This document shows, in pieces, positions 23,420-34,819 of a stretch of DNA of 64,000 bases. A model generated the notes under the pieces. It saw nothing but the letters and a program-made list of their open reading frames with translations. It made no database searches and had not been told where the DNA came from. The DNA is from Ilex aquifolium (taxonomy: Eukaryota; Streptophyta; Magnoliopsida; Aquifoliales; Aquifoliaceae): the NCBI GenBank assembly GCA_951799425.1, contig OX637405.1, forward strand, positions 18,077,089 through 18,141,088, read 5' to 3'. Within the stretch, counting starts at the first letter, position 1. Every line of letters starts with the position of its first letter. The position numbers and the translations under genes are program-made.

Positions 23420-24301
23420 GATTTTTGCTTCTTGTAAAGAAATTTTTGCTTTTTTGTATTTTAGTAGACCTTGTACTTTGCTTCTTTTGAGAAATGAAAT
23501 TTTTTTTTGAAATTGCTTTGCACTTTGTTTCTGTTCTTTCCCATATGCCCCTTGCTTCGAGGATAACTCTGTTCTTCTAGAAGTGAATCTAAATTTTACC
23601 AAGTATGAGGTCTATTTTCAACCTTGGCATTTGTGAGCTTAGGAGCTTACCGCTGGACTATGAGCTGAAGAGCTCATCATGAGCTAAAACAGCTTATCAT
23701 TTGTTCATGAGCTGAAGAGCTCATCCTCGGTTTATGAGCTTCTTTTGACTCTACTCCAACTGCTGCTTGAGCTGCCTGAGGTCAATGCTGAGGACTCTTG
23801 CATCTTTGTATGCTCTTATGTTCTTGTTTTGTATTCGGTCTTTTCTTCTTCTACTCCAAACAGGTCTTGACCTATTTGGAGTATGGTGCCTACTTTTTTC
23901 GTTCCAATGCCTCCCATGCTTGATTTGTACCATTTTGCGTTGTATTATTCCAAGCTGCTTGTATCTGAGCTCCTTTTTTTTTATAAGCTCTGCTCGACTG
24001 TTTTGTTCCTTTGGTGTCATGTGCTTTCAGACCGAGATGTACAGATCTGGGTGAAAAAATGGATTGTTATCTATGCCCGCCTACCTTTTTAAAGTGCCAC
24101 TTCCTTTAACCGTTGAAATGATTATGGACGAGTAATGGCCGCCTCTTCACCTTCGCGTGTTATTCGCTTTCTTAAATCTTGGGACTCCTTATTTTTCACA
24201 TAAAGCTTGGGATTTCTTAGTTTTCTCATAAAGCATGGGATTTCTTATTTCTTGTATTTTTTCTTAGAACTTCCCTTACCTTCTGCTTTCCTTCTTGCTT
24301 C
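23420..24301. other. Tat 3' region between antisense ORFs, no gene
   Basis: T-rich non-coding sequence. It includes four scattered copies of ATGAGCTGAAGAGCTCAT at 23660-23750, the same unit as the long minisatellite at 25621. Confidence 0.55.
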
Positions 24302-25320
24302 ATGGCTTCCTCTCCTACTCCAATGTTAAAACAACAAACCAAGGCCATGATGGACGTGCCCTAGTACTCTATATTTCTGCTCCCTTCCATGGTTACGGCT
24401 TCGGAGGTGGAGGATGTTAGAAGGCAGTACCTTCTTCCTGATGCCTTGACCATCCAAGTCTCAACCCTTGATGAGCCTTGCAACCTCCTCCTTTGGCGGG
24501 AAGTTTGTTTCTTCGAAGGTTCTTTTGAGATGGGTCTTCATTTTCCCTAGAAGGATGGGGTGTTCTGATAAGCTTTTTTATTTTTTAGCGCTTGCAAGGT
24601 AAAAGTGATTTTTCCACTGTTGTCGAGTTCCTATATTTTTATGATCTTCTTTTTGACATGCCCCATGTTTTAGTCGTTTCACATGGAGGCACCACTTCGA
24701 GTCTCCGCTGGTTCTCAATGCCCCTAGCTCTCTAGAGGGGTGGACTCAACATTTTTTCTTTATTTCTGGGGACTCTTGGGAGTCTGCTGAGGCTCGGTCT
24801 AAGCGTGCTCGGGTCCTTCGCTCTTAGGGGTGTTCTTCTGACAGAGGTAAAGGATCAGGATTTTTACTCCCTTCTGCGGTTTGCAAACATTATGATGAGT
24901 CTTAATTGTGCTTGTACTGTGTAGGTGCTCCTAGTCTGACCCCTGACGAGCTGGTGAGAGTCAGCCAAGTGGCTCGTGCTGAGGCTATCCCCTTCTCATC
25001 ATTAGTCACTTCCTAGAACCTTCTCTAGTTTGGGACTGGTGCTAGCTCTGCTGCCATTCTGGATGTTATATGTCGCCCTTTTTCTCCTGTTATTGATGTT
25101 GACTCATCTCCAGCTGTATCACCACAATCGTTATGTTCCTCCTCTGCTGAGATCAGTTTTATTATAGTTGCAGAGTTGGAACTTGCAAAAAAGTAGCTCT
25201 CTAAGGTGGAGAAGGAACGGGATGAGTTGAAGGCTGAGAATGCTCGTCTGCAGGTTGTGAACGTGTAGTTGGAGGAGGAGATATCTGAGCTGAAACGGGG
25301 ACTTGGGGGGGGCTTAGAAC
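24302..25320 (+). pseudogene. Second Tat antisense ORF, degraded
   Basis: The ATG at 24302 gives MASSPTPMLKQQTKAMMDVP, then a stop. VTASEVEDVRRQYLLPDALT and LLLWREVCFFEGSFEMGLHF follow. Near the end, AELELAKK, stop, LSKVEKERDELKAENARLQ is a heptad-rich coiled-coil pattern. The layout (globular part, serine-rich part, coiled coil) parallels the ORF at 1423-23419, so this may be a second, older or duplicated antisense gene. Multiple stops and likely intron remnants make boundaries approximate. Confidence 0.45.
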
Positions 25321-25620
25321 TTTTTTCTTTTCCTCTTTCTGTAACCTTGCCATACTTATGAATATAAAACCACTTTTTTCTGTTGTCTGCCTTACTTATT
25401 TCCTTACTATTTTATTCTGTTAGTTTCAATGCTTAGGCTGAAAATCCCAGTCGATGTAGTGAGCTGAGTCAGATGCTCCTCTGACTTCGTGGAGAATTTT
25501 ATTCTAAGTGAGTCTGGATTGTGCTAATTGTGAGGCCTCTCTTCAATCTGTAAAACATAGCTACTTGCCAGGAGCTTTGTGGTGGTTGAGTGTCCACGAG
25601 CTGGAGAGCTCACCGAGTGT

Positions 25621-26129
25621 GTATGAGCTGAAGAGCTCATAATTTGTTTATGAGCTGAAGAGCTCAATCATTATTTATGAGCTGAAGAGCTCATTGTTTG
25701 TTTATGAATTGAAGAGCTCATTTTTTGTTTATGACCTGAAGAGCTCATTCTTTGTTTATGACCTAAAGAACTCATCTTTTGTTTATGAGCTAAAGAGCCC
25801 ATCTTTGGTTTATGAGCTGAAGAGCTCATCTTTGGTTTATGAGCTAAAGAACTCATCTTTCGTTTATGAGCTGAAGAGCCCATATTTTGTTTATGAGCTG
25901 AAGAGCTCATCTTTTGTTTATGAGCTAAAGAGCCCATCTTTTGTTTATGAGCTGAAAAACCCATCTTTTTGTTTATGAGCTGAAGAGTCCATCTTTTATT
26001 TATGATCTGAAGAGCCCATCTTTTTTTTTTATGATCTGAAGAGCTTATATTTCATATATGAGCTGAAGGGCTCATTGTTTGTTTATGCGCTGATGAGCCC
26101 ATGAGCTGAAGAGCTCATCGTTTGCTTTA
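25621..26129. repeat. Minisatellite of about 27 bp in the Tat 3' region
   Basis: About 19 tandem units of the form TTTATGAGCTGAAGAGCTCA plus a TCTTTTG-type tail lie head to tail. Each unit contains the near-palindrome GAGCTGAAGAGCTC. Unit lengths vary by a few bases and point changes are frequent. Solitary units occur at 23660-23750. Tandem repeats in the 3' UTR are known for Tat-lineage elements and can seed satellites. Confidence 0.9.
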
Positions 26130-26219
26130 AGCTAGCAATGGTGTGTTGACTGAGTTGAAACTTGTCGTTTTATTGAAGATGGACTTTTACGAACGTTTAC
26201 TGAAAAAATTTCTTCAGAT

Positions 26220-27427
26220 GATCCACGTTCCAGGAGTGAGGCAAGATTTTTCCTTCCTCCATTTGTAGCTCGTAATTCCTAGGTCTAATTATCTTGGAGA
26301 CGATGTATGGGCCTTCCTAGTTGGGCCCTAACTTTCCATGAGAAGGATCATTTCCTGCAAGGAGGAGTTTGTTTAGGACTAGATCTTCGAATTTGAAGCT
26401 TCTATGCCTGACCTTCCTATTGTAATATTGGGTTGTCTTTCTCTGATAACTCATGATGCGCTGCAAGGCTCTGTCCCTTTTCTCATCTAAGAATTCGAGG
26501 TTGAGCAGAAGTGACTAATCATTATGATTGGGTTCGGAGAGCTCTGTCCTCGGGGATGGGATGCCTATCTCCACAGGAGCTACTGCCTCGGTTCTGAATG
26601 CCAAGGCAAATGGCGTTTCTTGAGTTGCTGACCTGGTTATAGTTCTGTAAGCCCATAATACCTCTGGAACGTGTTCCACCCATCATCCCTTTAAGGCTTC
26701 GAGTTTGGTCTTCAGAGATGCCTTTATGGTTCGGATAGTTACTTCTGCTTGCCCATTCGACTGAGGATGAGTTGGAGCTGAGAAGTAATTCCTTATGCCC
26801 AACTCGACACAAAATTTTTTGAATTTGGGGTTGTCGAACTGCTTCCCATTGTCTGAGATGATTGCCCTAGGTATCCCGAACCTACATATTATAGATTTTC
26901 AGGTGAAGTTTTAAACCTTCTATTTTGTAATTGATGCCAATGGCTCCATTTTAGCCCATTTTGTGAAATAATCTACTCCAATGATGACAAATTTTTATTG
27001 TCCAATGCTGGTGGGAAGAGGTCCAAGTATGTCCAATCCCTACTATTGGAATGGTCAGAGGCTGATTACTGGGGTGAGGAGCTCTGGTGGACAGTGGGGG
27101 ATGTTGGCATGTAGCTGGTAGGTCTTACACCTTCTAACCAGCTCTGCTGCATCTTTGAGCAGTGGGCCAGAAGTAACCTCGTCTCAGGGTTTTACCTGCC
27201 AGAGCTCGAGCTCCGATTTGATTACCACATATGCCTTCATGGATTTCTCTCATAATGTAGTTATCTTCTTCATCTCCCACGCACCTCAGAAGAGGTGCTA
27301 AGAAGCCACGTTTGTATAAGTTTCCCTGGAGGAGGGTGAACCTAGACAATGTAGCTCTTAGTTTTGATGCTTTATTGGTGTCTGTTGGGAAGGCTCCATT
27401 CTGGAAATACTCTCTGATTGGGTCCAT
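26220..27427 (-). pseudogene. Tat integrase
   Basis: From 27427 the frame holds LLQGNLYKRGFLAPLLRCV and REIHEGICGNQIGARALAGK, the N-terminal zinc-binding region. LRRGYFWPTAQ follows. The core region contains LRQWEAVRQPQIQKFCVELG and APTHPQSNGQAEVTIRTIK, the end of the DDE core. The C-terminal part ends with LGPNEGPYIV-like and YELQMEEGK-like patterns separated by stops. Stops occur at about 27135, 26975 and 26690. The known role is cDNA insertion, and this copy is dead. Confidence 0.8.
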
Positions 27428-28201
27428 CTAGGTTGGCTGAATCTGTACCGGGCGTACTTCCTCATCCTCGAAGCTCATCGATGACTCAGCAAGGTGTTCA
27501 ACTGGAATCAGTCTATCTAGGTTTTCTTGAGAGGTTGTGTCTAGTCTTGCTAAAACGTCAGCTCGAGAGTTTTTAGTTCTGGGGACATGTACAATTTTAA
27601 CTTGTACAAATTTCTTCATTAATTCTTGTACCTTCCTTAGGTAGAGAATCATTCTCTCTCCCTTAGCTTCATATGTCTCCTCAATCTGTTTCACCACTAG
27701 CTGGGAGTCGATGTAGATCAAGAGCTATTTTGCCTCCATCGAATGTGTCATATTAAGCCCAGCAATGAGAGCTTCGTACTCAGCCTTGTTGTTTGAGGCC
27801 TTAAACCCGAATCTGAGGGCGTATTCAATATTTATTTGGTCGAGGGAGGTCAGGATCAACCCAGCACCGCTGCCTTGGGCATTGACAGCTTCGTCTACTG
27901 AGAGCTTCCACACTGGGAGGTCGGGTACCAGTTCGGTTGCCTCCGCGGATGCTTCTGGACCTGTTGTGAACTCTGTAATGAAGTCCGCCAGTATTTGTCC
28001 CTTGATTGCGGTCCTAGGTTTGTACCTGATGTCAAACTCCTTCAGCTCTATTGCCCATTTGACCAACCTTCCCGATGACTCTAGTTTGTGCCACACTTGC
28101 TTCATCGGTTGGCCAGTAGGGACCTCAATCGTGTGAGCCTGAAAGTAAGGCCTGAGCCTTCTAGCTATGGTTATCAGAGCTAATACTAGTTTTTCCATCA
28201 T
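27428..28201 (-). pseudogene. Tat RNase H end and second (archaeal-type) RNase H
   Basis: The frame starting at 28201 gives the end of the first RNase H (VKWAIELKEFDIRYKPRTAI, DFITEFTTG). A second RNase H follows: PVWKLSVDEAVNAQGSGAGL, NNKAEYEALIAGL and, after a stop at 27725, IDSQLVVKQIEETYEAKG and VPRTKNSRADVLARL. The D, E, D pattern and order are characteristic of the additional RNase H of the Tat lineage. This is the main ground for naming the lineage. Confidence 0.85.
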
Positions 28202-29345
28202 TGGGTATCTCTCTCTGCCCCCCTTAGAGCTCTGTTACAGTAGTAAAATAGTTGTTGAGCTCTATCTCGTTCCCTGACCAGTGCTGCACTGTTTGAGAAA
28301 TCTGAAACAACAATGTATAGGGTGAGCACTTCTCCTACTCTAGGGCTTACTATGATTGGGGGAGAGCTGAGGTAGTATTTGAGAGCTTTGAACTCCTCCT
28401 CGCATTGTGCGTTCCATTGGAATGCTTTTTTTAAAGTCTGGAAGAAAGGTTGGCATTTCTCACTTGACCTAGAGACAAATCGACTAAATGCTACTATCCT
28501 CCCAGTTAGTCGTTGAAACTCTCTTGTGTTTGAGGGTGGGTGCATGTCTATTACAGCTCTGAATTTCTCTGAGTTAGCCTCTATTCCTCGACTATTGACT
28601 ATGAAACCCAGAAACTTCCCCGCGGAGACCCCAAAGGCACATTTGGCTGGGTTGAGCTTCATTTGGCACTTCTTGAGGATCTGGAAAGTTTCTTCAAGGT
28701 GTTTAATATGAAGCTCAGCTTTCACCAATTTTACTAGCATGTCATCGATGTATACCTCCATCGTGTTCCCAATCTGTTTCTGGAACATTTGATTCACCAG
28801 ACGTTGGTAAGTGGCTCCAGCGTTCTTTTGCCCAAATGGCATGACCTGGTAGTAGTAAGTCCCTTACTCAGTCACGAAGGATGTCTTTTCTTGGTCGCTG
28901 GGATCCATCTTGATCTTGTTATACCCAGAAAAGGCATCTATGAAGCTCAGGAGCTCATGCCCTACTGTGGCATCCACAATTAGATCAATTTTGTGAAGTG
29001 GGAACTATCTTTGGGGTAGGCGAGGTTTAGGTCGATGAAATCTATGCAGAGTCATCACTTGCCGTTGACCTTCTTTAGAAGGACCACATTGGCCAGCCAG
29101 GTCAGATAATCTACCTCCTTGATGGCCTTGGCATGGAGGAGCTTGGAGACCTCCTCGTTTATTGCTTTCTGGCGTTCTGGGGAAAAACTTCTTCGATTAT
29201 GCTTGATGGGCTTGAAGGTTTGATCTACACTGAGCTTGTGAGTGATAACTGAGGGATTAATTCCTTACATATCCACCTGCTTCCATGCGAATACCTCCAA
29301 GTTCTTCTTAAGAAATTGAATAAGGAGTTTCTTGACCTCTTTGAG
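28198..29345 (-). pseudogene. Tat reverse transcriptase
   Basis: The domain begins near 29315 with LEVFAWKQVDM and SVITHKLSVDQTFKPIKHNR. After stops it holds MPFGQKNAGATYQRLVNQMF and the catalytic YIDDMLVK (about 28739-28757). KLNPAKCAFGVSAGKFLGF and LTGRIVAFSRFVSRSSEKC complete it. Stops near 29030, 28870 and 29270 inactivate it. No protease was found between it and gag. Confidence 0.83.
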
Positions 29346-29399
29346 TAGTTTTGTTCAATTCTTCTGAAGGCATAGGCCTTGTCTCCAATTCATCCTTCA

Positions 29400-30690
29400 T
29401 GTCAGGTGGCCATGGTCTCTGTGATATTCACAGTATTTTGTCGCATCCTATTTTGTGGGATCTGCCTTCATTTGAGGTGGCCACCTCAGGAACTTCTCGT
29501 TATGCACCTCGTAGAGGACTGAGACACCGTCGCAGTGAGGGGAGTGAACTACCGAGGTACAAATCTTGGTTGCAACTCCTGTGGAGGTGGACCTAGGCAG
29601 TCTCTGATGTCTCCTCTCATTTTCGGAGAGCGGTCCCTGTCTCTTTGTGGAGATCTGTCTCGACTTCTCTCCTTTCTAGGACTTCGGTCCCTCTTCTTCT
29701 CCTTCTCTTTATACGTGGATGAGCTTGGACTCCCAGCCTAGTAATGAAGGCGGTGATGGTGAATTTCTCATTAGGGACATCTACTTTTAGAGATTTTGAG
29801 TTGAACCTCTGAACATAGCTTTGCAGGTTCTCATTGAGTCCCTTTTTCACGTTCAACAGGTGGTAGCTCAGCTTTCGATAAGTCCGAGCTCCTATGAGGT
29901 TCGAGACAAAGGAAACGGAGAGCTCTCTGAAGGATGAGATGGATGTCGGGGTCAGCTTGTTGAACCATGCTAAGGTTGAACCCTTTAGAGTGATGGCGAA
30001 GGCTTGGCATCGTACTGGGTCCTAGTACCCATGTAGCTCCATTTGATTTTTGTAGGTGTTGAGGTGATCCATGAGATCTTTCATCCCGTCAAAGGCCTCC
30101 ATTTGGGGCATCCTAAATTTTGGTGGAAGTGGAAAGTGTAGCACCTACTCGGTAAATGGAGACTCAGTATACTGAACTAAGGTCTCCATGGTTACTAGAG
30201 TCTTGCCTCTTACATCCTCCTTCATATGGATGAGCTCTTGTTGAATATCCTTGAAGCGTTGCACCCAGTATTGTTCCTTTCTTTCTTGTCGAAATGGGGG
30301 GAGTTTGTTTTATGAATTCCCTTATTCTGGCTTTGTACTTCCTCATAGTCTTCGTTCCTAGGGGCTCGATGGGCATTGCCCATAGTCTGGCTACGTTCGT
30401 TCCCTTTAGTGGCCTTCCTTAGGGGGTTGATGTGTTGATGTTCCCCCGATGGGAGGTCATCCTGGGCTGGTTACGCCTTCTAGGGACGCTGAAAGGAGAT
30501 TCACCAGCTCTTCATTCTGTTGGAGGAGACGCTGGTTAACTAGGCAAAGAGCCTCAAGCTCGTTATTTGGAGGGGGATCCACCAAGGGAGGATCAATTTC
30601 AGCGGTGGGCAAAAAATCACAAAGATTTTCCTATTGTCTTCCGCTGGTGACTTCCTGCTAGTTCTGTAATTGTGGGAGATTCATCTGACT
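29400..30690 (-). pseudogene. Tat gag
   Basis: The capsid-like core reads MPQMEAFDGMKDLMDHLNTY, RCQAFAITLKGSTLAWFNKL and ISSFRELSVSFVSNLIGART, then MNVKKGLNENLQSYVQRFN. The end holds KYCEYHRDHGH, the C-x-x-H-x-x-H-type nucleocapsid motif typical of Tat/Athila gag. The N-terminal third, before 30376, is very broken. There are at least six stops. RT-type sequence follows almost at once, which leaves no room for the usual protease. Confidence 0.78.
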
Positions 30691-30761
30691 TCTGCTCATG
30701 TTGCGCATGGAAACCATCAATTACTGAATAAAATCAGTACATTTTTAATAGGAATAGTCGT

Positions 30762-30780
30762 TCCCACAGACGACGCCAAC
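30762..30780 (-). promoter_or_regulatory. Tat primer binding site
   Basis: The minus strand reads TTGGCGTCGTCTGTGGGAA, four bases inside the 5' LTR, close to the TGGCGCCGTCTGTGGG form seen in Tat-lineage elements. Confidence 0.7.
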
Positions 30781-30783
30781 TAA

Positions 30784-31379
30784 TGATGTTCTTAACACGA
30801 TTGAGCAGTAATGTGAATATAAAGTGCACTGAACCGTTAGATGTAGTTCAATTTGAGCTCAAGGCTCTAGGGAATTGGATTTGGGGATAGCTGGGTGATT
30901 ACATAGAGTGTTTATAGTGGTTCACCATCTCGGGAGCTTGGCTAATCCACTCTCAAGGGAGTCTCTTGCTCCTGAATATATTGATTACTGGAAAGTTTAC
31001 AAAAAATCTTTTGCATGAGGCTACAATGGCTCATCCTTATTTTTGAGGGCTTTGCCCCCTATTTATAGTTATCCCTGCGTCTAGCTTGATCTGAGGCGAG
31101 ATCCTCGCCCCTCCCTTGTAATGGTCGCCTTTATTATGCAACGACTGTAGTGGATATTGGGGCGGTTACGAGACTTGCGCCTGCTGATTAAATGTTGCTA
31201 AAAAGGGGGTACTTGGTGGGATCCAGCTGTCTTTTGCATAGCCTTCTTCGAGATGTGGTCACAGGGAGTTGAGGTATGAGGTCGAGGTCTGCAAATAATA
31301 TAAATGAGTTGAGCTCCCGACCTGAATGACATAACCTGAGTTATTGAGCTCAACCTTAGGTATTTTTGTGGTACCATCA
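30784..31379 (-). repeat. Tat 5' LTR
   Basis: This 596-bp LTR is a direct repeat of 189-786 and carries the element's minus-strand promoter. TATA-like CTATAAATAGG lies at about 31058-31068. It ends at TGGTACCATCA, followed by the duplication ATATT. Confidence 0.9.
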
Positions 31380-31418
31380 ATATTATATATATTATATATA
31401 TATTATTATATATATTGT

Positions 31419-32040
31419 CAGGGCGGCCTAAGACTATTTAAGACCTAAAGCGACTAATACAAATGAGGCCTTTCATTTTTAATATTAATAATTTTTTATT
31501 TAAAAATTATTAGTTTTAGATTAAAAGTAGTCTAATATTTATTGTGATAATCGATCTCAGGGAAGATTTATCAATTTTAATTTTAAATAATCATAATCTA
31601 CTGATTTTAATTTTTATAGTTTAATAAAAAAAATATTTTTGGCTTATTTTTAGTAATAGAAATAAAAAAAATTCGTAACACAAAAAAGAAGAAGAAGAGA
31701 ATTTGTATTTACTAGAGAGTGAGTGAGAGGAGGGCCTTAGTTTAATAGAGAGAGAGAGAATGATTACAAATGAATGGTGTGTTTTGGTTGACTAGTTAAA
31801 TTTTTTTTTTTAACCCTTTGCTTTTTCTTTTTTTTTTTTTCTAAAAAAATTATTTTGGTATATTTTTAATATGATGGGTTGGGTTCATTAGCCTAAACTA
31901 GTCCAACTTATTTTTGATTGAGTTTTTTTAAGTCCTAAAATCTTATGGAATTAAAAATTTTGATTTGGACTAATTATGCACTTAAAAAAGTTGGCCCCTA
32001 AAGCCCAGGTTTTGTTGGCCTTGTGATAGGGCAGACCCTG
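31419..32040. mobile_element. hAT-type non-autonomous transposon (MITE)
   Basis: A perfect 8-bp duplication TATATTGT lies at 31411-31418 and 32041-32048. The ends are CAGGGCGGCCTAAG and, on the other strand, CAGGGTCTGCCCTA, which are imperfect inverted repeats. An 8-bp duplication and CAGGG ends are hAT hallmarks. The 622-bp interior is AT-rich with no ORF. It sits in an AT-rich stretch of the copia 5' LTR. Confidence 0.85.
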
Positions 32041-32091
32041 TATATTGTATATATAGATGGACGATCTCTAAGCTATCAATTACTATACTAA

Positions 32092-32747
32092 GGTGTCGTT
32101 TGGTAATCAGGAGTTTTTATTTATTTTTTTAGTTTTTTTGGCCAAAAAAAATAAAAATATGTTTGGTGAATGTTTTTATTTTTTTTTTTACTGCTCCGTT
32201 TTGAAAAAAAATGACAAAATATGGAAACATCCAAAAGGATGTTTTTGAAAACGTCCAAAAAACAAAACAAGCGCGCGACATGGGGGGATTTAATGAGATC
32301 CCGCCTTCGATCCTTTTTAGCAACAAAAAAATGACTTTTATTACTTAAGTATAAAAACCTTCCCTCTACTCTCTCTTGCCCCTCTCCTCTCTCTTGCATC
32401 TCTCTCTCTGTCGTTGGTGCAGACGACAATCTTCAGCAAGATTAATCGACGACAACAAAGAATAACAACATAAACCATTGGATCGGCTTCGATCCTTCAT
32501 AGATCTGGTGGTGGGTGATGGGTTTCGATGGGGTTTTTGGGTGGTTGTTAGTGGTGGGTTTGGATGGTTACTAGCGGTGGGTTGGTGGTGGGTTTTGCAT
32601 TGGGGATGGGTGGTTGTTGGTGGTGGGTGATGGGTTTTTGGGGGTGTTGGGTGGTGGGTTTCGGTGGTTACTAGCGGTGGACTTAGGTGGTTACTGGTGG
32701 TGGGTTTCAATGGGGTTGGTGGTTTGTAGTGGTTACCAAACGCACCC
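32092..32747. mobile_element. PIF/Harbinger-type MITE
   Basis: The ends are GGTGTCGTTTGGTAATCA and, on the other strand, GGGTGCGTTTGGTAACCA, with TAA on both sides (32089-32091, 32748-32750). A TAA duplication and a GG...TTTGGT end are typical of Harbinger/Tourist elements. The 656-bp interior has a T- and A-rich left half. The G-rich right half repeats GGTGGGTTT and GGTTACTAGCGGTGG words. Frames inside it are low-complexity and not genes. Confidence 0.8.
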
Positions 32748-32958
32748 TAAGTAAATATGTATTAATAGGTGACTCTATAACCCCATCCTTTGATTACTCA
32801 AAGTTAATTTTGTATTTGATAACCATTATGATTGGAGGCGGAGGTCTTCACCACATTGAGAAATACATAATTTGAGAAACTCTTTCTCTAACATTTCTAT
32901 ATTTTATTCTCTTCTCTCTTTACAATTCTATTCTATATATATTCTTAATTTTACAACA

Positions 32959-33684
32959 CATTATTAGCACAATACTAATGAAGGAGACTCTACTTCATTG
33001 CACACAAGGTAAAGAATTTGCATTCTTGTCAAAATAATTGACTTTGATTGCACTATTCATGGTAAGGGTATTGTTTTGTTTATAGCCATGGATCCCATTT
33101 TTTTATGTTATGTTTGTGCATAAGCTCACGATGAGTCAATAAACAAAAGCTATTTTAAGTTGTAGGACCTGTTAATTGTTTGGTTTTCATATCCTTTTTG
33201 TTCTTTAACCTGTTAGATGGACAAATATTTTTGTCTATTTTCTTATTACACCTGCATATATTAATTTTACCATTTAATATGTAAATATATTCAAGATACT
33301 AGTGAGCATTAGACATGTTGAATTTTTAGTCTGTTAAACCTACTGGAATGTCCTTCTTACATAAAGCAATATATTATGTGCATTCCATCCATTTAGTCTT
33401 TGGTAAGTTAGTACAATTCGTTAAATCCAATCAATTGAAATGATTTTTTCATTGAGTTTTCAACTTTGCTCCATTGGAATTATTTTTTCATTGGGTTTCA
33501 ACTTTGCTCCAGTAGTTGAAATCTAATAGATAAAGCATCAAAGATTTCATTAAGGAAATATCACATGTACAATTTTTTGATTCACTAATGCAAATTTGAA
33601 TCTTTTATATTTATATGTTTAGATTAATGTTTACACTATTTGTTGCATTCTAAATATGCTAGCTTTTTTAATCATATTTAGACC
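32959..33684 (+). other. Copia 5' leader, no gene
   Basis: AT-rich leader between the 5' LTR and gag. TTATTAGCAC at 32961-32970 is a plausible decayed primer site. GCTCCATTGGAATTATTTTTTCATT-like words are repeated near 33440-33510 as a short imperfect duplication. No coding is visible. Confidence 0.55.
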
Positions 33685-34510
33685 ATGTTGAACCTCACCA
33701 AACTTGAGATTGTCGCTCTTGATATTTCGGACAACAACTATCTTTCTTGGATCCTTAAGGCTGAGATTCACTTAACAGCTATGAATCTTGGTGATACCAT
33801 CAAAGAAGGAAATGATACATCCCTGTAGGATCACGCAAAGGTAATGATATTTCTTCGTCATTACCTTCATAAAGGATTGAAAAACGAACTTGTCATTTAG
33901 GATAAATTAAAGGAACGTTACCACCACCAAAAAACCGTTATACTTCCAAATGCTCGACATGAATGGATGCACCTGAGGTTGCAAGATTTTAAAAAGCTGA
34001 GCGATTATAATTTGACATTCAAAATCAGGTCACAATTGACACTATGTGGAGAAGCAATTACTGATAAAGACATGTTAGAGAAAACATTCTCCACCTTTCA
34101 CGCCTCTAATGTGCTCCTGCGCAGGTTCACTAAATACTCTGACCTGATATCATGTCTTTTAGTGGCTGAACATAACGAGCTGTTGATGATAAACCATAAA
34201 TCTCACCCTATCAGTTTTACAACATTCCCTAAAGTGAATGCCACCTCATACCGTGGTCGTGGTAATAAATGTGATCGTGGTCAAAATGATAATTGACACC
34301 GTGATCATAACAACACACCTCACCACCAAAAGTGGGCAAACAAAGAGGCCAAAAAAAAAAATCAAAGGGAAGGGTTTGCTGAATAAACCAACCAAGAACT
34401 ATAAAGAAGTTTTTTATAAGTGTGGTGTGAAAGGACATTAGTCACGTACCTGTTGTACGACCAAACATTTGGTGGATCTTTACCAAGCATCCATAATGGC
34501 AAAAGGAAAG
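33685..34510 (+). pseudogene. Copia gag
   Basis: The ATG at 33685 gives MLNLTKLEIVALDISDNNYL and LKAEIHLTAMNLGDTIKEG. Stops follow at about 33826 and 33898. The frame at 33967 continues with LRLQDFKKLSDYNLTFKI, EKTFSTFHASNVLLRRF and ISCLLVAEHNELLM. Near 34410 it ends with the nucleocapsid knuckle CGVKGH, interrupted by a stop, then SRTCCTTKHLVDLYQ. This is the widespread Ale/Retrofit-type copia gag. It should form the element's particle, but it is broken here. Confidence 0.83.
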
Positions 34511-34819
34511 AAGATAGAGACAAATTTCATTGATCACCATGAGCTAGTGGACCTTACTTATCTTGATGTTCCCCATCCATTTGACATAACTCACCTTGAT
34601 GTTTCTGATTTCTTTGTCAATCTAATGGAAAAATTGATCATTTGATTGGTGATGGGACTATCGACATCAATTAGTGTTATTTTTCTTATCGTATTAACTT
34701 TTCTAAGGTTACACATGCATTTCCTTTATTTTCTGATGTTTTCATTCAATTTAAGCTTATTGTGACTTTGTTTTTATGAATTAAAAGGAAGGGACATTAC
34801 TTACCAATTGTTCAATTCT

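Larger units (their letters stand above)
189..31379 (-). mobile_element. Tat-lineage Ty3/gypsy retrotransposon, split by Athila
   Basis: The element is bounded by TG and CA termini and by the duplication ATATT at 184-188 and 31380-31384. It reads on the minus strand: 5' LTR at the right, primer site, gag, RT, RNase H, a second (archaeal-type) RNase H, integrase, a long 3' region with antisense ORFs and a minisatellite, purine tract and 3' LTR at the left. A second RNase H and antisense ORFs in the 3' region are known traits of Tat/Retand/Ogre elements. It spans 31.2 kb, of which about 19.8 kb is the Athila composite. Coding parts have many stops and a protease is missing, so it is defective. 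Confidence 0.88.
171..32958 (+). repeat. Copia 5' LTR, split by three insertions
   Basis: The LTR survives in four pieces: 171-188, 31380-31418, 32041-32091 and 32748-32958. Joined they give roughly 300 bp. They align with the 3' LTR, for example the stretch with GACTCTATAAC and CATTATGATTGG near 32770-32835 against 62530-62600. The breaks hold the Tat element, the hAT-type MITE and the Harbinger-type MITE. The LTR ends in TTTTACAACA. Just downstream, TTATTAGCAC resembles the TTATCAGCAC primer-site form seen in many plant copia elements. Confidence 0.8.

Noticed and set aside
25671..25978. Two opposite ORFs with repeated HKQKMSS-like and VYELKSS-like units
   Set aside because: Both are translations of the 27-bp minisatellite.
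25621..26129. CRISPR-like array
   Set aside because: Units are contiguous tandem repeats without unique spacers, in a plant retroelement 3' region.
32366..32710. Thr/His/Pro-rich ORF
   Set aside because: Low-complexity reading of the G-rich half of a MITE.
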